DNA of 7,263 nt, taken from Desulfobacterales bacterium. Its GTDB lineage: Bacteria; Desulfobacterota; Desulfobacteria; Desulfobacterales; 4be13. Under the pieces are notes generated by a model. That model had not been told where the DNA came from and made no database searches. It saw only the letters and a program-made list of their open reading frames with translations. The stretch is taken from positions 1-7,263 of the forward strand of contig JAOZRQ010000355.1 of assembly GCA_029940115.1 (NCBI GenBank), read 5' to 3'. Below, one piece after another: positions 1-6,034 of this stretch (positions are counted from its first letter, which is position 1; every line of letters begins with the position of its first letter). Position numbers and translations under genes: made by a program.

Positions 1-68
1 TTTTTTAGGCTTGTCAAGCACTATTTGAAAAACATTTGGGCGCGACCGAAAATTTCCAAAAATTAAGG

Positions 69-206
69 TCAGTGCTGAAGCATGAATCGATCATTGCCCG
101 AAATTCGGGTGTTCCGGGAGAGTCATGATTTTTTTTGTCGCGCTGCCTGTTGCCATCTTTGCCGCATGCATGGGCTCTCTGGCAAAAAGTCATGCTTCAA
201 CACTGA
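69..206. mobile_element. MITE-like element, 138 bp, with terminal inverted repeats and target duplication
   Basis: The left end TCAGTGCTGAAGCATGA (69-85) and the right end TCATGCTTCAACACTGA (190-206) are inverted copies matching at 16 of 17 positions. ATTAAGG is directly repeated immediately outside them, at 62-68 and 207-213, as expected of a 7-bp target-site duplication. The element interrupts the tandem array in a way that restores the regular period when it is removed, which is independent support for insertion. It has no coding capacity of its own and would need a transposase supplied elsewhere. A small palindrome (CCCGAA-A-TTCGGG) lies near its left side. The open frame that runs through it into ribF is fortuitous. 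I cannot name the parent IS family. Confidence 0.8.
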
Positions 207-355
207 ATTAAGGTTGCCCTCATCTTCAAAATGCCTTACATATGGTTTTTATAGGCTTGTCAAGCACTATTTGAAAAACATTTGGGCGCGACCGAAAATT
301 TTCAAAATGAGAGTTCTCGCACCTTTGAAATGCCTTATACATGATTATTTTAGTC

Positions 356-383
356 TTGTCAAACAATATTTTAAAAACATAAG
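356..383 (+). promoter_or_regulatory. possible ribF promoter
   Basis: TTGTCA (356-361) matches five of six bases of a sigma-70 -35 box. CATAAG (378-383), 16 bp downstream, matches four of six of a -10 box. Transcription would start near 390, inside the hairpin-forming leader. The TTGTCA box is part of the repeated unit and recurs in the earlier copies, so the match may be coincidental. Confidence 0.25.
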
Positions 384-419
384 TGTAAACTCAAGCCCGA
401 CCATCTTTAAGTTTACACT
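382..419 (+). promoter_or_regulatory. inverted repeat in the ribF leader (operator or hairpin)
   Basis: AGTGTAAACT (382-391) is a perfect 10-bp inverted copy of AGTTTACACT (410-419), separated by 18 bases. It lies 31 bp before the ribF start and replaces the part of the ~100-bp repeat unit that reads TTTGGGCGCGACCG in the other copies. It could be a repressor operator or an RNA hairpin. No T-run follows it, so it does not look like a terminator. The conserved sequence of an FMN riboswitch was not seen here. Confidence 0.45.
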
Positions 420-450
420 CACGATCTTATCATTTCAAATAAAGGCAAAG

Positions 451-1386
451 ATGAAACTCATTGAAGGTACCAAACAGATTGAAAAGCCATTCAAAAATGC
501 GGTGATCACCATCGGCAATTTTGACGGGGTGCATATCGGGCATCAGGCACTTTTTCATGAGGTCATTGAAAAGGCCGACACCATCGGTGGCACATCGGTG
601 GCAATGACCTTTGAACCGCACCCCTTGCGCGTGCTGAAGCAGAACGGCCATCTCCCCCTGATCACCCTTCATGAACAGAAGATGGAACTGATCACCCGAT
701 CTGGAATTGATGTGCTGATATGCGAGCCGTTCACTCTGGAATTTGCCAGTCTGACCGCGGGGGAATTTGTGGAGGACATCCTGATCCGGCGCGTCGGCAT
801 GAAAGCCATTGTGATCGGCAAGGATTACACATTTGGAAAGAAGAGAGAGGGAAATCTCGGTTTTTTGAGGGATTGTGCCGGCCACCTCGGTTTTGAGGTG
901 ATTGTCGCGAACTGGATACAGCCCTCAGAAAATGGTCTGCCCAGAATCAGCAGCACCCAAATCCGTGAATTTGTCATGGATGGGAAGGTGGCCCAGGCTC
1001 AGAAATTGCTGGGCCGTCATTATCAGATCAGGGGCATGGTGGAGACCGGACGCAACAGGGGAGGGAAGCTTCTCGGATTTCCCACCGCCAATGTCAAGCT
1101 GTATGATGAGCTCGCCCCAAAGACTGGGGTTTACGCGGTCACGGTGGCGTGCCGGGGGGAGAAGTACAAGGCGGTGGCCAATATCGGATACAGCCCCACT
1201 TTCGGGGACAATGTTTACACGGTGGAAGTGCATATCCTCGATTTTGATGAAAACATATGCGGCGAGAAAATAAAGGTGAATTTTATTGAACGCCTGCGGG
1301 ATGAGAGGAAGTTTTCAGGGATATCCGAGTTGTCAGAGCAGATCAGGAATGATGTGGCAAAGGCGCGGGAGATTTTATCCTTATAA
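451..1386 (+). CDS. ribF: bifunctional riboflavin kinase / FAD synthetase (RibF)
   Basis: RibF phosphorylates riboflavin to FMN and then adenylylates FMN to FAD in the cytoplasm. The 311-residue protein has the standard two-domain layout and length. The N-terminal nucleotidyltransferase domain shows GNFDGVHIGHQ (residues 22-32, with the HxGH signature at 28-31), FEPHP (54-58), a GKDYTFG...GN block (123-135) and ISSTQIR (166-172). The C-terminal riboflavin kinase domain shows GRNRGGKLLGFPTAN (200-214), GVYAV (226-230), NIGYSPTFGDN (244-254) and the region around E259 before LDFD. I chose the ATG at 451 because family members start just before GNFDG. The same frame stays open back to 82, but that part is made of repeats and a mobile element. 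The Shine-Dalgarno site is weak (AAAGG at 441-445). The usual neighbours truB or rpsO are not in view. All key motifs are intact, so it should be functional. Confidence 0.95.
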   Translation: MKLIEGTKQIEKPFKNAVITIGNFDGVHIGHQALFHEVIEKADTIGGTSVAMTFEPHPLRVLKQNGHLPLITLHEQKMELITRSGIDVLICEPFTLEFASLTAGEFVEDILIRRVGMKAIVIGKDYTFGKKREGNLGFLRDCAGHLGFEVIVANWIQPSENGLPRISSTQIREFVMDGKVAQAQKLLGRHYQIRGMVETGRNRGGKLLGFPTANVKLYDELAPKTGVYAVTVACRGEKYKAVANIGYSPTFGDNVYTVEVHILDFDENICGEKIKVNFIERLRDERKFSGISELSEQIRNDVAKAREILSL

Positions 1387-1423
1387 AGAACCCGGTTTCA
1401 GACCTGGCCATCGGTTTCATTTT

Positions 1424-1642
1424 TCATTTCCGCTCCTCAAAAAACCTGCCCAAGCCGTATTCCTCCAAAATGGAGAGAATCTGGGCAAGGGGAGAGGCTC
1501 CGGACGCGTCAAAAACGGTGTGGCGGTCAATTTTCAGGGAGGAGGCGATCTCTGGAAGCTTGCCCACGAAATCCGCCATGACCCGGCTCTCCGAAACGAG
1601 GTTTCGCACATCCTCCAGTTTCAGCAGATCCAGATGTTTCAT
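1424..1642 (-). CDS. small hypothetical protein, 72 residues, possibly 5'-truncated
   Basis: A 72-residue frame begins MKHLDLLKLEDVRNL and ends with GLGRFFEERK. Codon use is protein-like, with many CTG, GAG and GTG codons, GC-rich third positions and a helical, charged-plus-leucine composition, so I think it is real. It has no signal peptide or membrane segment, and I recognise no family. It converges on ribF with a 37-bp gap. No Shine-Dalgarno site precedes the ATG. The frame stays open upstream into a solo repeat arm (1652-1695) as far as a TTG at 1708, where it encodes the repeat-derived peptide SNGFCGL. I therefore start at the ATG, but the original 5' part of the gene may have been replaced by the repeat. 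The longer plus-strand frame across this region is poor in known features and is rejected. Confidence 0.5.
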   Translation of the reverse strand: MKHLDLLKLEDVRNLVSESRVMADFVGKLPEIASSLKIDRHTVFDASGASPLAQILSILEEYGLGRFFEERK

Positions 1643-1651
1643 TGCGATTAT

Positions 1652-1695
1652 CACAATTCTCAGCCCGTGTCGGAGACCACAAAAACCGTTAGAAC
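1652..1695. repeat. solo copy of the right arm of the TTCTAACGG element
   Basis: CACAATTCTCAGCCCG followed by an ACCACAAAAACCGTTAGAAC end matches 2955-2999 at about 40 of 45 positions. At 2955-2999 the same sequence is the right arm of an inverted-repeat element. No matching left arm is seen nearby, so this is a fragment or a single-ended copy. It sits 9 bp upstream of the small minus-strand gene. Confidence 0.75.
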
Positions 1696-1882
1696 CAGCA
1701 ATGTTCAATGGAAAATCAGAAAATCAATTATGAGACGATTTCATTCATACGGTCCGGTTGACTGTGAGCAGCATTTCTGTGTGGAGCGCAGGGGCACTGG
1801 TGAGGGAGCACAGGGATCGGTCAGAAATGATCCAAAAAGCTGATTTTCATCACCCCAGAACCCAAAAACCAGAAACAAATCC

Positions 1883-2869
1883 ATGGACTGGAAAAATTCA
1901 ACGATTCTGATTACCGGCGGCACCGGCTCATTCGGCAGAAAATTTGTGGAGATCATGCTCCGTGATTTTCATCCCAAAAAGATCATCATATTCAGCCGGG
2001 ACGAGTTGAAGCAACATGAGATGAGAATGGACGCTTTCGCCTCCTCCGCGCTCCGGTATTTTATCGGGGATGTGCGTGACAAGGAACGATTGCAACGGGC
2101 CATGACCGAAGTGGACATCGTCATCCATGCGGCCGCGCTGAAGCAGGTGCCGGTATGTGAGTACAACCCATTTGAAGCCGTGAAAACCAATGTTTACGGC
2201 ACCCAGAACCTGATCAACGCGGCGATTGACACGGGTGTCAAACAGGTGATTGCCCTGAGCACGGACAAGGCGGTCAATCCGGTCAACCTTTACGGGGCCA
2301 CCAAACTCTGCGCGGAGAAGATCATCATTCAGGGGAACGCATATTCCGGCGGCAGGGGCACCCAGTTCAGTTGCGTCCGCTATGGAAATGTGGTCGGAAG
2401 CCGGGGAAGCGTGATCCCTGTGTTCCTCAAGCAACGGGAGACCGGAACCATCACCGTGACGGACCAGCGCATGACAAGGTTCTGGATTACGCTTGAGCAG
2501 GCGGTTCAGGCGGTGATTCACGGACTCCTGCATATGCAGGGAGGGGAAATCTTCATCCCCAAAGTCCCAAGCATGAAGATCATGGATCTGGCCGAAGCGG
2601 TGGCACCGGACTGCCAGATCAGATTCATTGGCATCCGACCTGGGGAGAAGCTTCACGAAGTGCTGATCACCGAGGAGGAGGGAAGAAAGACCGTGCTTTA
2701 CAAAGGCATGTACCTCATCATGCCATCGCTCTCATTCTGGAAAAGACCAGATTACCCCGGCGGAGAGAAGTTGCCCGAAGGCTTTGCATATACCAGCAAC
2801 ACCACCGAAGACCACCTCAGCATCACAGAATTGAGAAGGATCATTCGGGAAATGGCTGAAGATGGCTGA
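1883..2869 (+). CDS. pseB: UDP-N-acetylglucosamine 4,6-dehydratase (inverting), PseB/FlaA1-like
   Basis: This is a short-chain dehydrogenase/reductase-type sugar nucleotide enzyme of 328 residues. PseB converts UDP-GlcNAc to the 4-keto-6-deoxy-L-AltNAc intermediate, the first step of pseudaminic acid synthesis. The NADP-binding motif TGGTGSFG is at 11-18, SRDELKQHEMRM at 38-49, GDVRD at 62-66, HAAALKQVP at 82-90 and RPGEK at 252-256. The catalytic set fits Helicobacter FlaA1 by spacing: D128 and K129 in STDKA, then Y137 and K141 in YGATK. The protein aligns from end to end with that family, including the RMTRFWITL block (196-204). The ATG at 1883 gives the normal start, although no clear Shine-Dalgarno site precedes it. 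The partner aminotransferase pseC does not follow; instead the stop codon touches a repeat element and the next gene is convergent. The enzyme may serve a pathway encoded elsewhere, or a different glycan. The 240 bases upstream show only the solo repeat arm. Confidence 0.92.
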   Translation: MDWKNSTILITGGTGSFGRKFVEIMLRDFHPKKIIIFSRDELKQHEMRMDAFASSALRYFIGDVRDKERLQRAMTEVDIVIHAAALKQVPVCEYNPFEAVKTNVYGTQNLINAAIDTGVKQVIALSTDKAVNPVNLYGATKLCAEKIIIQGNAYSGGRGTQFSCVRYGNVVGSRGSVIPVFLKQRETGTITVTDQRMTRFWITLEQAVQAVIHGLLHMQGGEIFIPKVPSMKIMDLAEAVAPDCQIRFIGIRPGEKLHEVLITEEEGRKTVLYKGMYLIMPSLSFWKRPDYPGGEKLPEGFAYTSNTTEDHLSITELRRIIREMAEDG

Positions 2870-2998
2870 TTCTAACGGATTTTGTGGTTGCGTGTGATCT
2901 CAGACAATCACGATCCTGAAAGCCGGTCTGGGCCGTCCGCGTTCATCTGCGGATCACAATTCTCAGCCCGCATTGGAAACCACAAAAAACCGTTAGAA
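2870..2998. mobile_element. MITE-like inverted-repeat element (TTCTAACGG family), 129 bp
   Basis: The left end TTCTAACGGATTTTGTGGT (2870-2888) is the inverted counterpart of ACCACAAAAAACCGTTAGAA (2979-2998), with one mismatch and one gap. The element begins at the base after the pseB stop and fills the spacer between pseB and the convergent STAND gene. No clean target duplication abuts the ends. GAAGATGG occurs on both sides (2858-2865 and 3003-3010) but is offset by about four bases, which may be chance. The interior contains GTCCGCGTTCATCTGCGGAT, itself an imperfect GC-rich inverted repeat. When transcribed, the arms could form a hairpin and help end transcription from both genes. Confidence 0.65.
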
Positions 2999-3024
2999 CT
3001 AGGAAGATGGAAGTGAGGAGTGAG

Positions 3025-5292
3025 TCATGAGTGTGCCCATCCCATGACATCCGCGATGGCCCTTGGAATGCGCGGGTCCCCGCCAGCCATCCAGACGCGG
3101 AACAGATTGGTCAGGGTGAGTCCCATGCCTCGACGATCATTATATGCCTTGGAGATTTCGAGATCCGTGAGAAAATATTCCCGGGCAGCATCCCACTCCC
3201 CCTGGTCTTGAGCCACTCTTCCGAGCTGGTGATAAAGAGACGCGCTTGTCCGCCTGATCTGATCGGCCCGGTGATGTTTGTTCCGCAACCAGATCATCAG
3301 GGACTTCAGGTACGCGGCTTCTGCTTCCGAGCGGCGTCCAAACCGCAACTGGGACCTTGCGATGTCCGATATGACTTCGACATATGCCGCGCCTCTCTCT
3401 CCCTCGATCTCCTGCCGGGGATAGCTTTCCAGCGCCGTCAGCACCCGGTCGCCCATCTCATTCTTACGCTCGGGTTTGCGGGTGATATCGAGATACTCCG
3501 AAAGAACAAGCCAGAGGTTGCGGATCGGCTCGTGGGCGTTCAGGGACAATTTGAGGGCCGTGCTCAGATTTTCATATTCGGGTCTGACCAAGAGATGCGC
3601 CAGCGTTCGTTTGTCCGCCTGCTGTGATCTCATCAGGCGGCGCACGGCACGGCCCATGCTGTCATAATATCGGCGGAACGCGGTCTCCACACCATGGCTG
3701 TCTGCTTCCCCTGCAAAACGGGATCTGAGAAAATGCGAGAGTACCGGGTCAATTCGCACGGCATCCGGGATCTCGGAATGAGGGGATATCAGCTTCCACG
3801 TCATCCCTTCCTGAATCACCTTGGGTAGCAGGTCCAAGGGGGTATCGGCCATCTCAGGCTGTTCTTTCAGGTGCTTCACATAGCGTTTCACCCCCTCCAT
3901 GTTCAGGCTTCCGGAAAACGGCGCAAGGCAATGCAAAAGCGCCAAGGGAAAGGAACTCGCATAAACATATGCCACGCTGGCGAGGATTCGTTCCCTTTTT
4001 CCTTTCATATCCCCGTTGCCCGAGGCGATTTGGTCCGCGCCCAAGTCCATCAGGATGTCCCCCGGCTTCCGGGTCTTCAGCCAGGGTAGCATCACTTCCA
4101 AGGCCAACGGGTGCCCGTCTGACAGCTCAAGGAGTCTCTGAAAGTCAGGATGCTGATGATAGTGCGGTGCCTCATGCTGATCCAGAATGGCGCCTGCCAG
4201 CTGGGATGCCGACCGGGGATCAAGGCCGGAGAGTTCATAAACATTCTCGGCAAACGTCTTTCTTGCCATCCATCTCTCCTGGTTTCTCGACCCGATGATC
4301 ACCAAGGTCTCTCCATGGTTCAGCTCGCTCAGGAACCCTCGAAGATCTGCTCTTTCCGCTTCTGAGGACTCCATATGATCCAAGATCAGCAGGTGACGCT
4401 TCTGGCTCAACTTTTCACATATCACCGTCCGTTGCTCCTCATGGCTGAAGGAGTGAAAACGCCCATTGAGATACTCGTGAGAGAGGAGCTTTTCCGCGAT
4501 TTCCGTCACGATCTCCCGGCATGTCCACGGCTTTTCATCATACCCGAAAAAGAAGACCTGATCCACAAAGCCCGTGGTCTGCCACCATGCCGCGAGGTAA
4601 TGCAGCAGGGTGCTCTTTCCCACCCCGCCCATACCGTGCAGCAACAGATTGCCTTTGGAGAGGAGCCGTTTTTCTACTCCCATCACATCCATGTCTCGCC
4701 CAACAAAGCCGTATGCCGGTTCGGGGAAGGGGTGGCGGACCGATTTCTTTTCCTCATCCGGGCGAATTCGGTCCAAGGGTCTGAAGCCGCTTACCAGCAG
4801 TTTGACGCGTCTGTCCGCATCATTGCGGCGGTGTGGGCGTGTGATCCGGCTGAGATATCGGTGGTTTTCGTCCGCACTGCACAGTGCCTCCCCGAATTCA
4901 TGGTCTGTTTGGACGAGACTTTTGCGGAAGCATTGCCACGCTTTGAGAAGGGCCATCCTGAGCTGACAGTTGGCGAGAAATTTGGCCAGTTCCTCGGGTG
5001 AACTCTCCCAAACGCTTTCCGGGAACACAGCAGGTTTGAATCTGGGCTCTCCAGACATCATGATTGTCTGCAAGGAGCATGCATGAGGGAAATCCGATGG
5101 ATTCATCATCATCTCCCTGTACAGTGCATGAAACACAGGAGGAGCGGCATCCATCGCTGACCCCATCTGGTTGATGCCGTTGTTCAGGCCATACGCGGCG
5201 CACATTTCAGAATTGGTGGGTATCCGGGACCGCAGGCGATCCTGAACAGGATTCTCCTCAAAACCGGTTGGTCTCATTCTGATGTTTTTCAT
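3025..5292 (-). CDS. STAND-class NB-ARC ATPase with C-terminal TPRs and an unassigned N-terminal domain
   Basis: A 755-residue soluble protein. The nucleotide-binding core begins with the pre-P-loop motif YGFVGRD (194-200). It continues with Walker A GMGGVGKST (220-228), Walker B LLILD (301-305), a GSRNQERW sensor-like strand (334-341) and the GLPL-type motif GHPLAL (393-398), as in NB-ARC/AP-ATPases. A winged-helix-like stretch follows, about 430-525, with RIDP (513-516) where an MHD-type motif would lie. TPR-like helices cover about 635-674 and 684-720, and a terminal half repeat ends at 752. The core resembles CHAT-NB-ARC-TPR proteins of repeat-rich bacteria, but residues 1-190 show no CHAT protease signature that I can find. 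They contain a helical stretch at about 98-127 and a basic linker at about 147-184. STAND proteins of this type act as ligand-triggered switches that oligomerise, often in defence or regulated cell death; that role is inferred here. The gene stands alone and converges on pseB. The start is fixed by a perfect Shine-Dalgarno site. No frameshift is visible. Confidence 0.85.
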   Translation of the reverse strand: MKNIRMRPTGFEENPVQDRLRSRIPTNSEMCAAYGLNNGINQMGSAMDAAPPVFHALYREMMMNPSDFPHACSLQTIMMSGEPRFKPAVFPESVWESSPEELAKFLANCQLRMALLKAWQCFRKSLVQTDHEFGEALCSADENHRYLSRITRPHRRNDADRRVKLLVSGFRPLDRIRPDEEKKSVRHPFPEPAYGFVGRDMDVMGVEKRLLSKGNLLLHGMGGVGKSTLLHYLAAWWQTTGFVDQVFFFGYDEKPWTCREIVTEIAEKLLSHEYLNGRFHSFSHEEQRTVICEKLSQKRHLLILDHMESSEAERADLRGFLSELNHGETLVIIGSRNQERWMARKTFAENVYELSGLDPRSASQLAGAILDQHEAPHYHQHPDFQRLLELSDGHPLALEVMLPWLKTRKPGDILMDLGADQIASGNGDMKGKRERILASVAYVYASSFPLALLHCLAPFSGSLNMEGVKRYVKHLKEQPEMADTPLDLLPKVIQEGMTWKLISPHSEIPDAVRIDPVLSHFLRSRFAGEADSHGVETAFRRYYDSMGRAVRRLMRSQQADKRTLAHLLVRPEYENLSTALKLSLNAHEPIRNLWLVLSEYLDITRKPERKNEMGDRVLTALESYPRQEIEGERGAAYVEVISDIARSQLRFGRRSEAEAAYLKSLMIWLRNKHHRADQIRRTSASLYHQLGRVAQDQGEWDAAREYFLTDLEISKAYNDRRGMGLTLTNLFRVWMAGGDPRIPRAIADVMGWAHS

Positions 5293-5298
5293 GGGTCA

Positions 5299-5304
5299 CC
5301 TCCT
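5299..5304 (-). promoter_or_regulatory. strong Shine-Dalgarno site of the STAND gene
   Basis: Reading the minus strand, AGGAGGTGACCC directly precedes the ATG, placing AGGAGG six bases before the start. It extends to AGGAGGTGA, a near-complete match to the 16S anti-Shine-Dalgarno sequence. This fixes the start codon at 5292 and rules out the later methionines near residues 61-63 as the main start. Confidence 0.85.
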
Positions 5305-5387
5305 ATCATCAACGGACCGAAAATAACGGAACCCTCGGATTATGAGGAATTTTGTTGTTTCCAGAAGTTTCCGGTCTGCGATATTCA

Positions 5388-5417
5388 TAGAATAAGGGAT
5401 GTCGCCCCTTTATTCTA
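5388..5417 (-). promoter_or_regulatory. hairpin/inverted repeat in the STAND gene leader
   Basis: TAGAATAA (5388-5395) pairs with TTATTCTA (5410-5417). The stem extends inward through GGG/CCC with a one-base bulge, and the loop is short. It lies about 95 bp upstream of the STAND start codon. It could be an operator or a leader RNA structure. I could not place a convincing promoter around it. Confidence 0.4.
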
Positions 5418-5470
5418 AGCATACACAAAAAAGTTTCTTTTCTTACCGTCTTGAGTGGCCTTGTTCTTGG

Positions 5471-5605
5471 TTCTGACGGATTTTGTGCTTCTGTCATTTC
5501 AGCCGATTAGGAAAACGTGGAGGCCGCAGAGGCCGCGGACTTCTGTCCGAATCTCCGCGTTCTCCGCGTTGAAAAAACGACCTCAGACCACAAAATCCGT
5601 TAGAA
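5471..5605. mobile_element. MITE-like inverted-repeat element (TTCTRACGG family), 135 bp
   Basis: The left end TTCTGACGGATTTTGTG (5471-5487) is the inverted copy of CACAAAATCCGTTAGAA (5589-5605), matching at 16 of 17 positions. The ends are almost the same as those of the element at 2870-2998 and the length is similar, but the interior differs: it is GC-rich with CCGCAGAGGCCGCGG and a repeated CTCCGCGTT. The 11-bp sequence GCCTTGTTCTT occurs just outside both ends (5458-5468 and 5609-5619) and again at 5707-5717. It could be remnant flanking duplication or part of a larger composite repeat. No gene is carried. Confidence 0.65.
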
Positions 5606-5799
5606 TCAGCCTTGTTCTTCGTTTCGGCCAGTCCCGCCGGATTGCCAAATCCGGCGGGGACTTGGATTTTCCAACCCAAGTTGAGCCACATGGTCCGTTA
5701 GAATCAGCCTTGTTCTTCGTTTCGGCCAGTCCCCGCTCCCGCCGGATTGCCAAATCCGGCGGGGACTTGGATTTTTTCAATCCAAGTTGAGCCACATGG
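5596..5799. repeat. tandem duplication (98 and 106 bp) carrying strong hairpins
   Basis: Copy 1 is 5596-5693 and copy 2 is 5694-5799. Both begin TCCGTTAGAATCAGCCTTG and end GAGCCACATGG. Copy 2 has a 7-bp expansion before the hairpin (CCCCGCTCCCG against CCCG) and one extra T later. Each copy holds an 11-bp perfect stem, CCCGCCGGATT-GCCA-AATCCGGCGGG (5633-5658 and 5738-5763). A second hairpin follows; in copy 2 it is CTTGGATT/AATCCAAG (5766-5773 with 5779-5786), while copy 1 has only a weaker version. The start of copy 1 overlaps the right end of the preceding element. Short frames here translate only the repeat and are not genes. Confidence 0.85.
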
Positions 5800-5917
5800 C
5801 CCAGAGGAGATCATGGCCTTTTTTATTTCATAATCCTTATAAACTAGTCAATGGGGTGGAAGGAGTATTCAGAGGGAGGCGCAAGCGTATCCAAGGTGGA
5901 GGCTGAATTTTCCTCAC

Positions 5918-5980
5918 TTCCCGCTCCGCCGGATTTGCCAATCCAAACCGAATACGGGGATGTTGTTTGGTCACAGGTCC
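5918..5980. repeat. degenerate hairpin repeat plus a 25-bp block repeated at the window end
   Basis: CCCGCTCCGCCGGATTTGCC (from 5920) is a decayed copy of the hairpin repeat at 5633 and 5738; its right arm no longer pairs fully. It is followed by a 25-base block at 5956-5980, GGGGATGTTGTTTGGTCACA and onward. The inverted copy of that block is at 7213-7237, with 22 of 25 positions matching, and it too lies next to a copy of the hairpin repeat. The surrounding stretch 5800-6034 holds no credible gene and no other structure I can support. Confidence 0.6.
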
Positions 5981-6034
5981 ACAGGTCCTTAAGGGCTTGT
6001 TTATTCCGCTTGATTCTGATATGCTATGAATGAT

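Larger units (their letters stand above)
6..402. repeat. ~100-bp tandem repeat array, three visible copies, interrupted by a MITE-like element
   Basis: The block beginning TAGGCTTGTCAAGCACTATT starts at 6 and again at 252, with near-identical sequence for about 55 bases up to GCGCGACCGAAAATTT. A diverged third copy begins at 351 (TAGTCTTGTCAAACAATATT). The spacing from copy 2 to copy 3 is 99 bp. From copy 1 to copy 2 it is 246 bp, but removing the 138-bp element at 69-206 and one 7-bp flanking duplication leaves 101 bp, so the original array had a period of about 100 bp. The trailing halves also align: both contain AAATGCCTTA just before the next unit. The first two copies contain the small inverted repeat GCTTG-T-CAAGC (9-19 and 255-265). 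The array probably continues beyond the left edge. Its function is unknown; the third copy forms the ribF leader. Confidence 0.85.

Noticed and set aside
82..450. N-terminal extension of ribF by 123 codons
   Set aside because: The frame is open, but it translates a mobile element and tandem repeats; family members begin at the ATG at 451.
1386..1402. AAAGAACCCGGTTTCAG resembling the 6972 element
   Set aside because: It is only about 16 bases long with no partner arm nearby, too little to call a repeat copy or a ribF terminator.
1286..1843. 185-codon plus-strand frame between ribF and pseB
   Set aside because: It overlaps the end of ribF and opposes the more protein-like minus-strand frame. 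Its composition is not protein-like and it runs through a repeat arm.
1928..2656. 242-codon minus-strand frame
   Set aside because: It is the antisense shadow of the catalytic region of pseB.
2858..3010. GAAGATGG as a target duplication of the 2870-2998 element
   Set aside because: The copies are offset by about four bases from the element ends, and 8-bp matches of this kind can arise by chance.
4375..5001. 208-codon plus-strand frame
   Set aside because: It is the antisense shadow of the STAND gene, whose Walker motifs and Shine-Dalgarno site settle the strand.
4720..5292. CHAT caspase-like protease domain at the STAND N-terminus
   Set aside because: It was expected from related architectures, but no His-Gly and Cys catalytic blocks are recognisable in residues 1-190, and the other reading frames do not contain them either.
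5596..5799. CRISPR array
   Set aside because: There are only two long, near-identical tandem copies with no spacer-repeat alternation.
5868..5890. FMN riboswitch-like AGGGAGGCGCAAGCG
   Set aside because: It is only superficially similar, lacks the other conserved stems, and is not upstream of a riboflavin gene.
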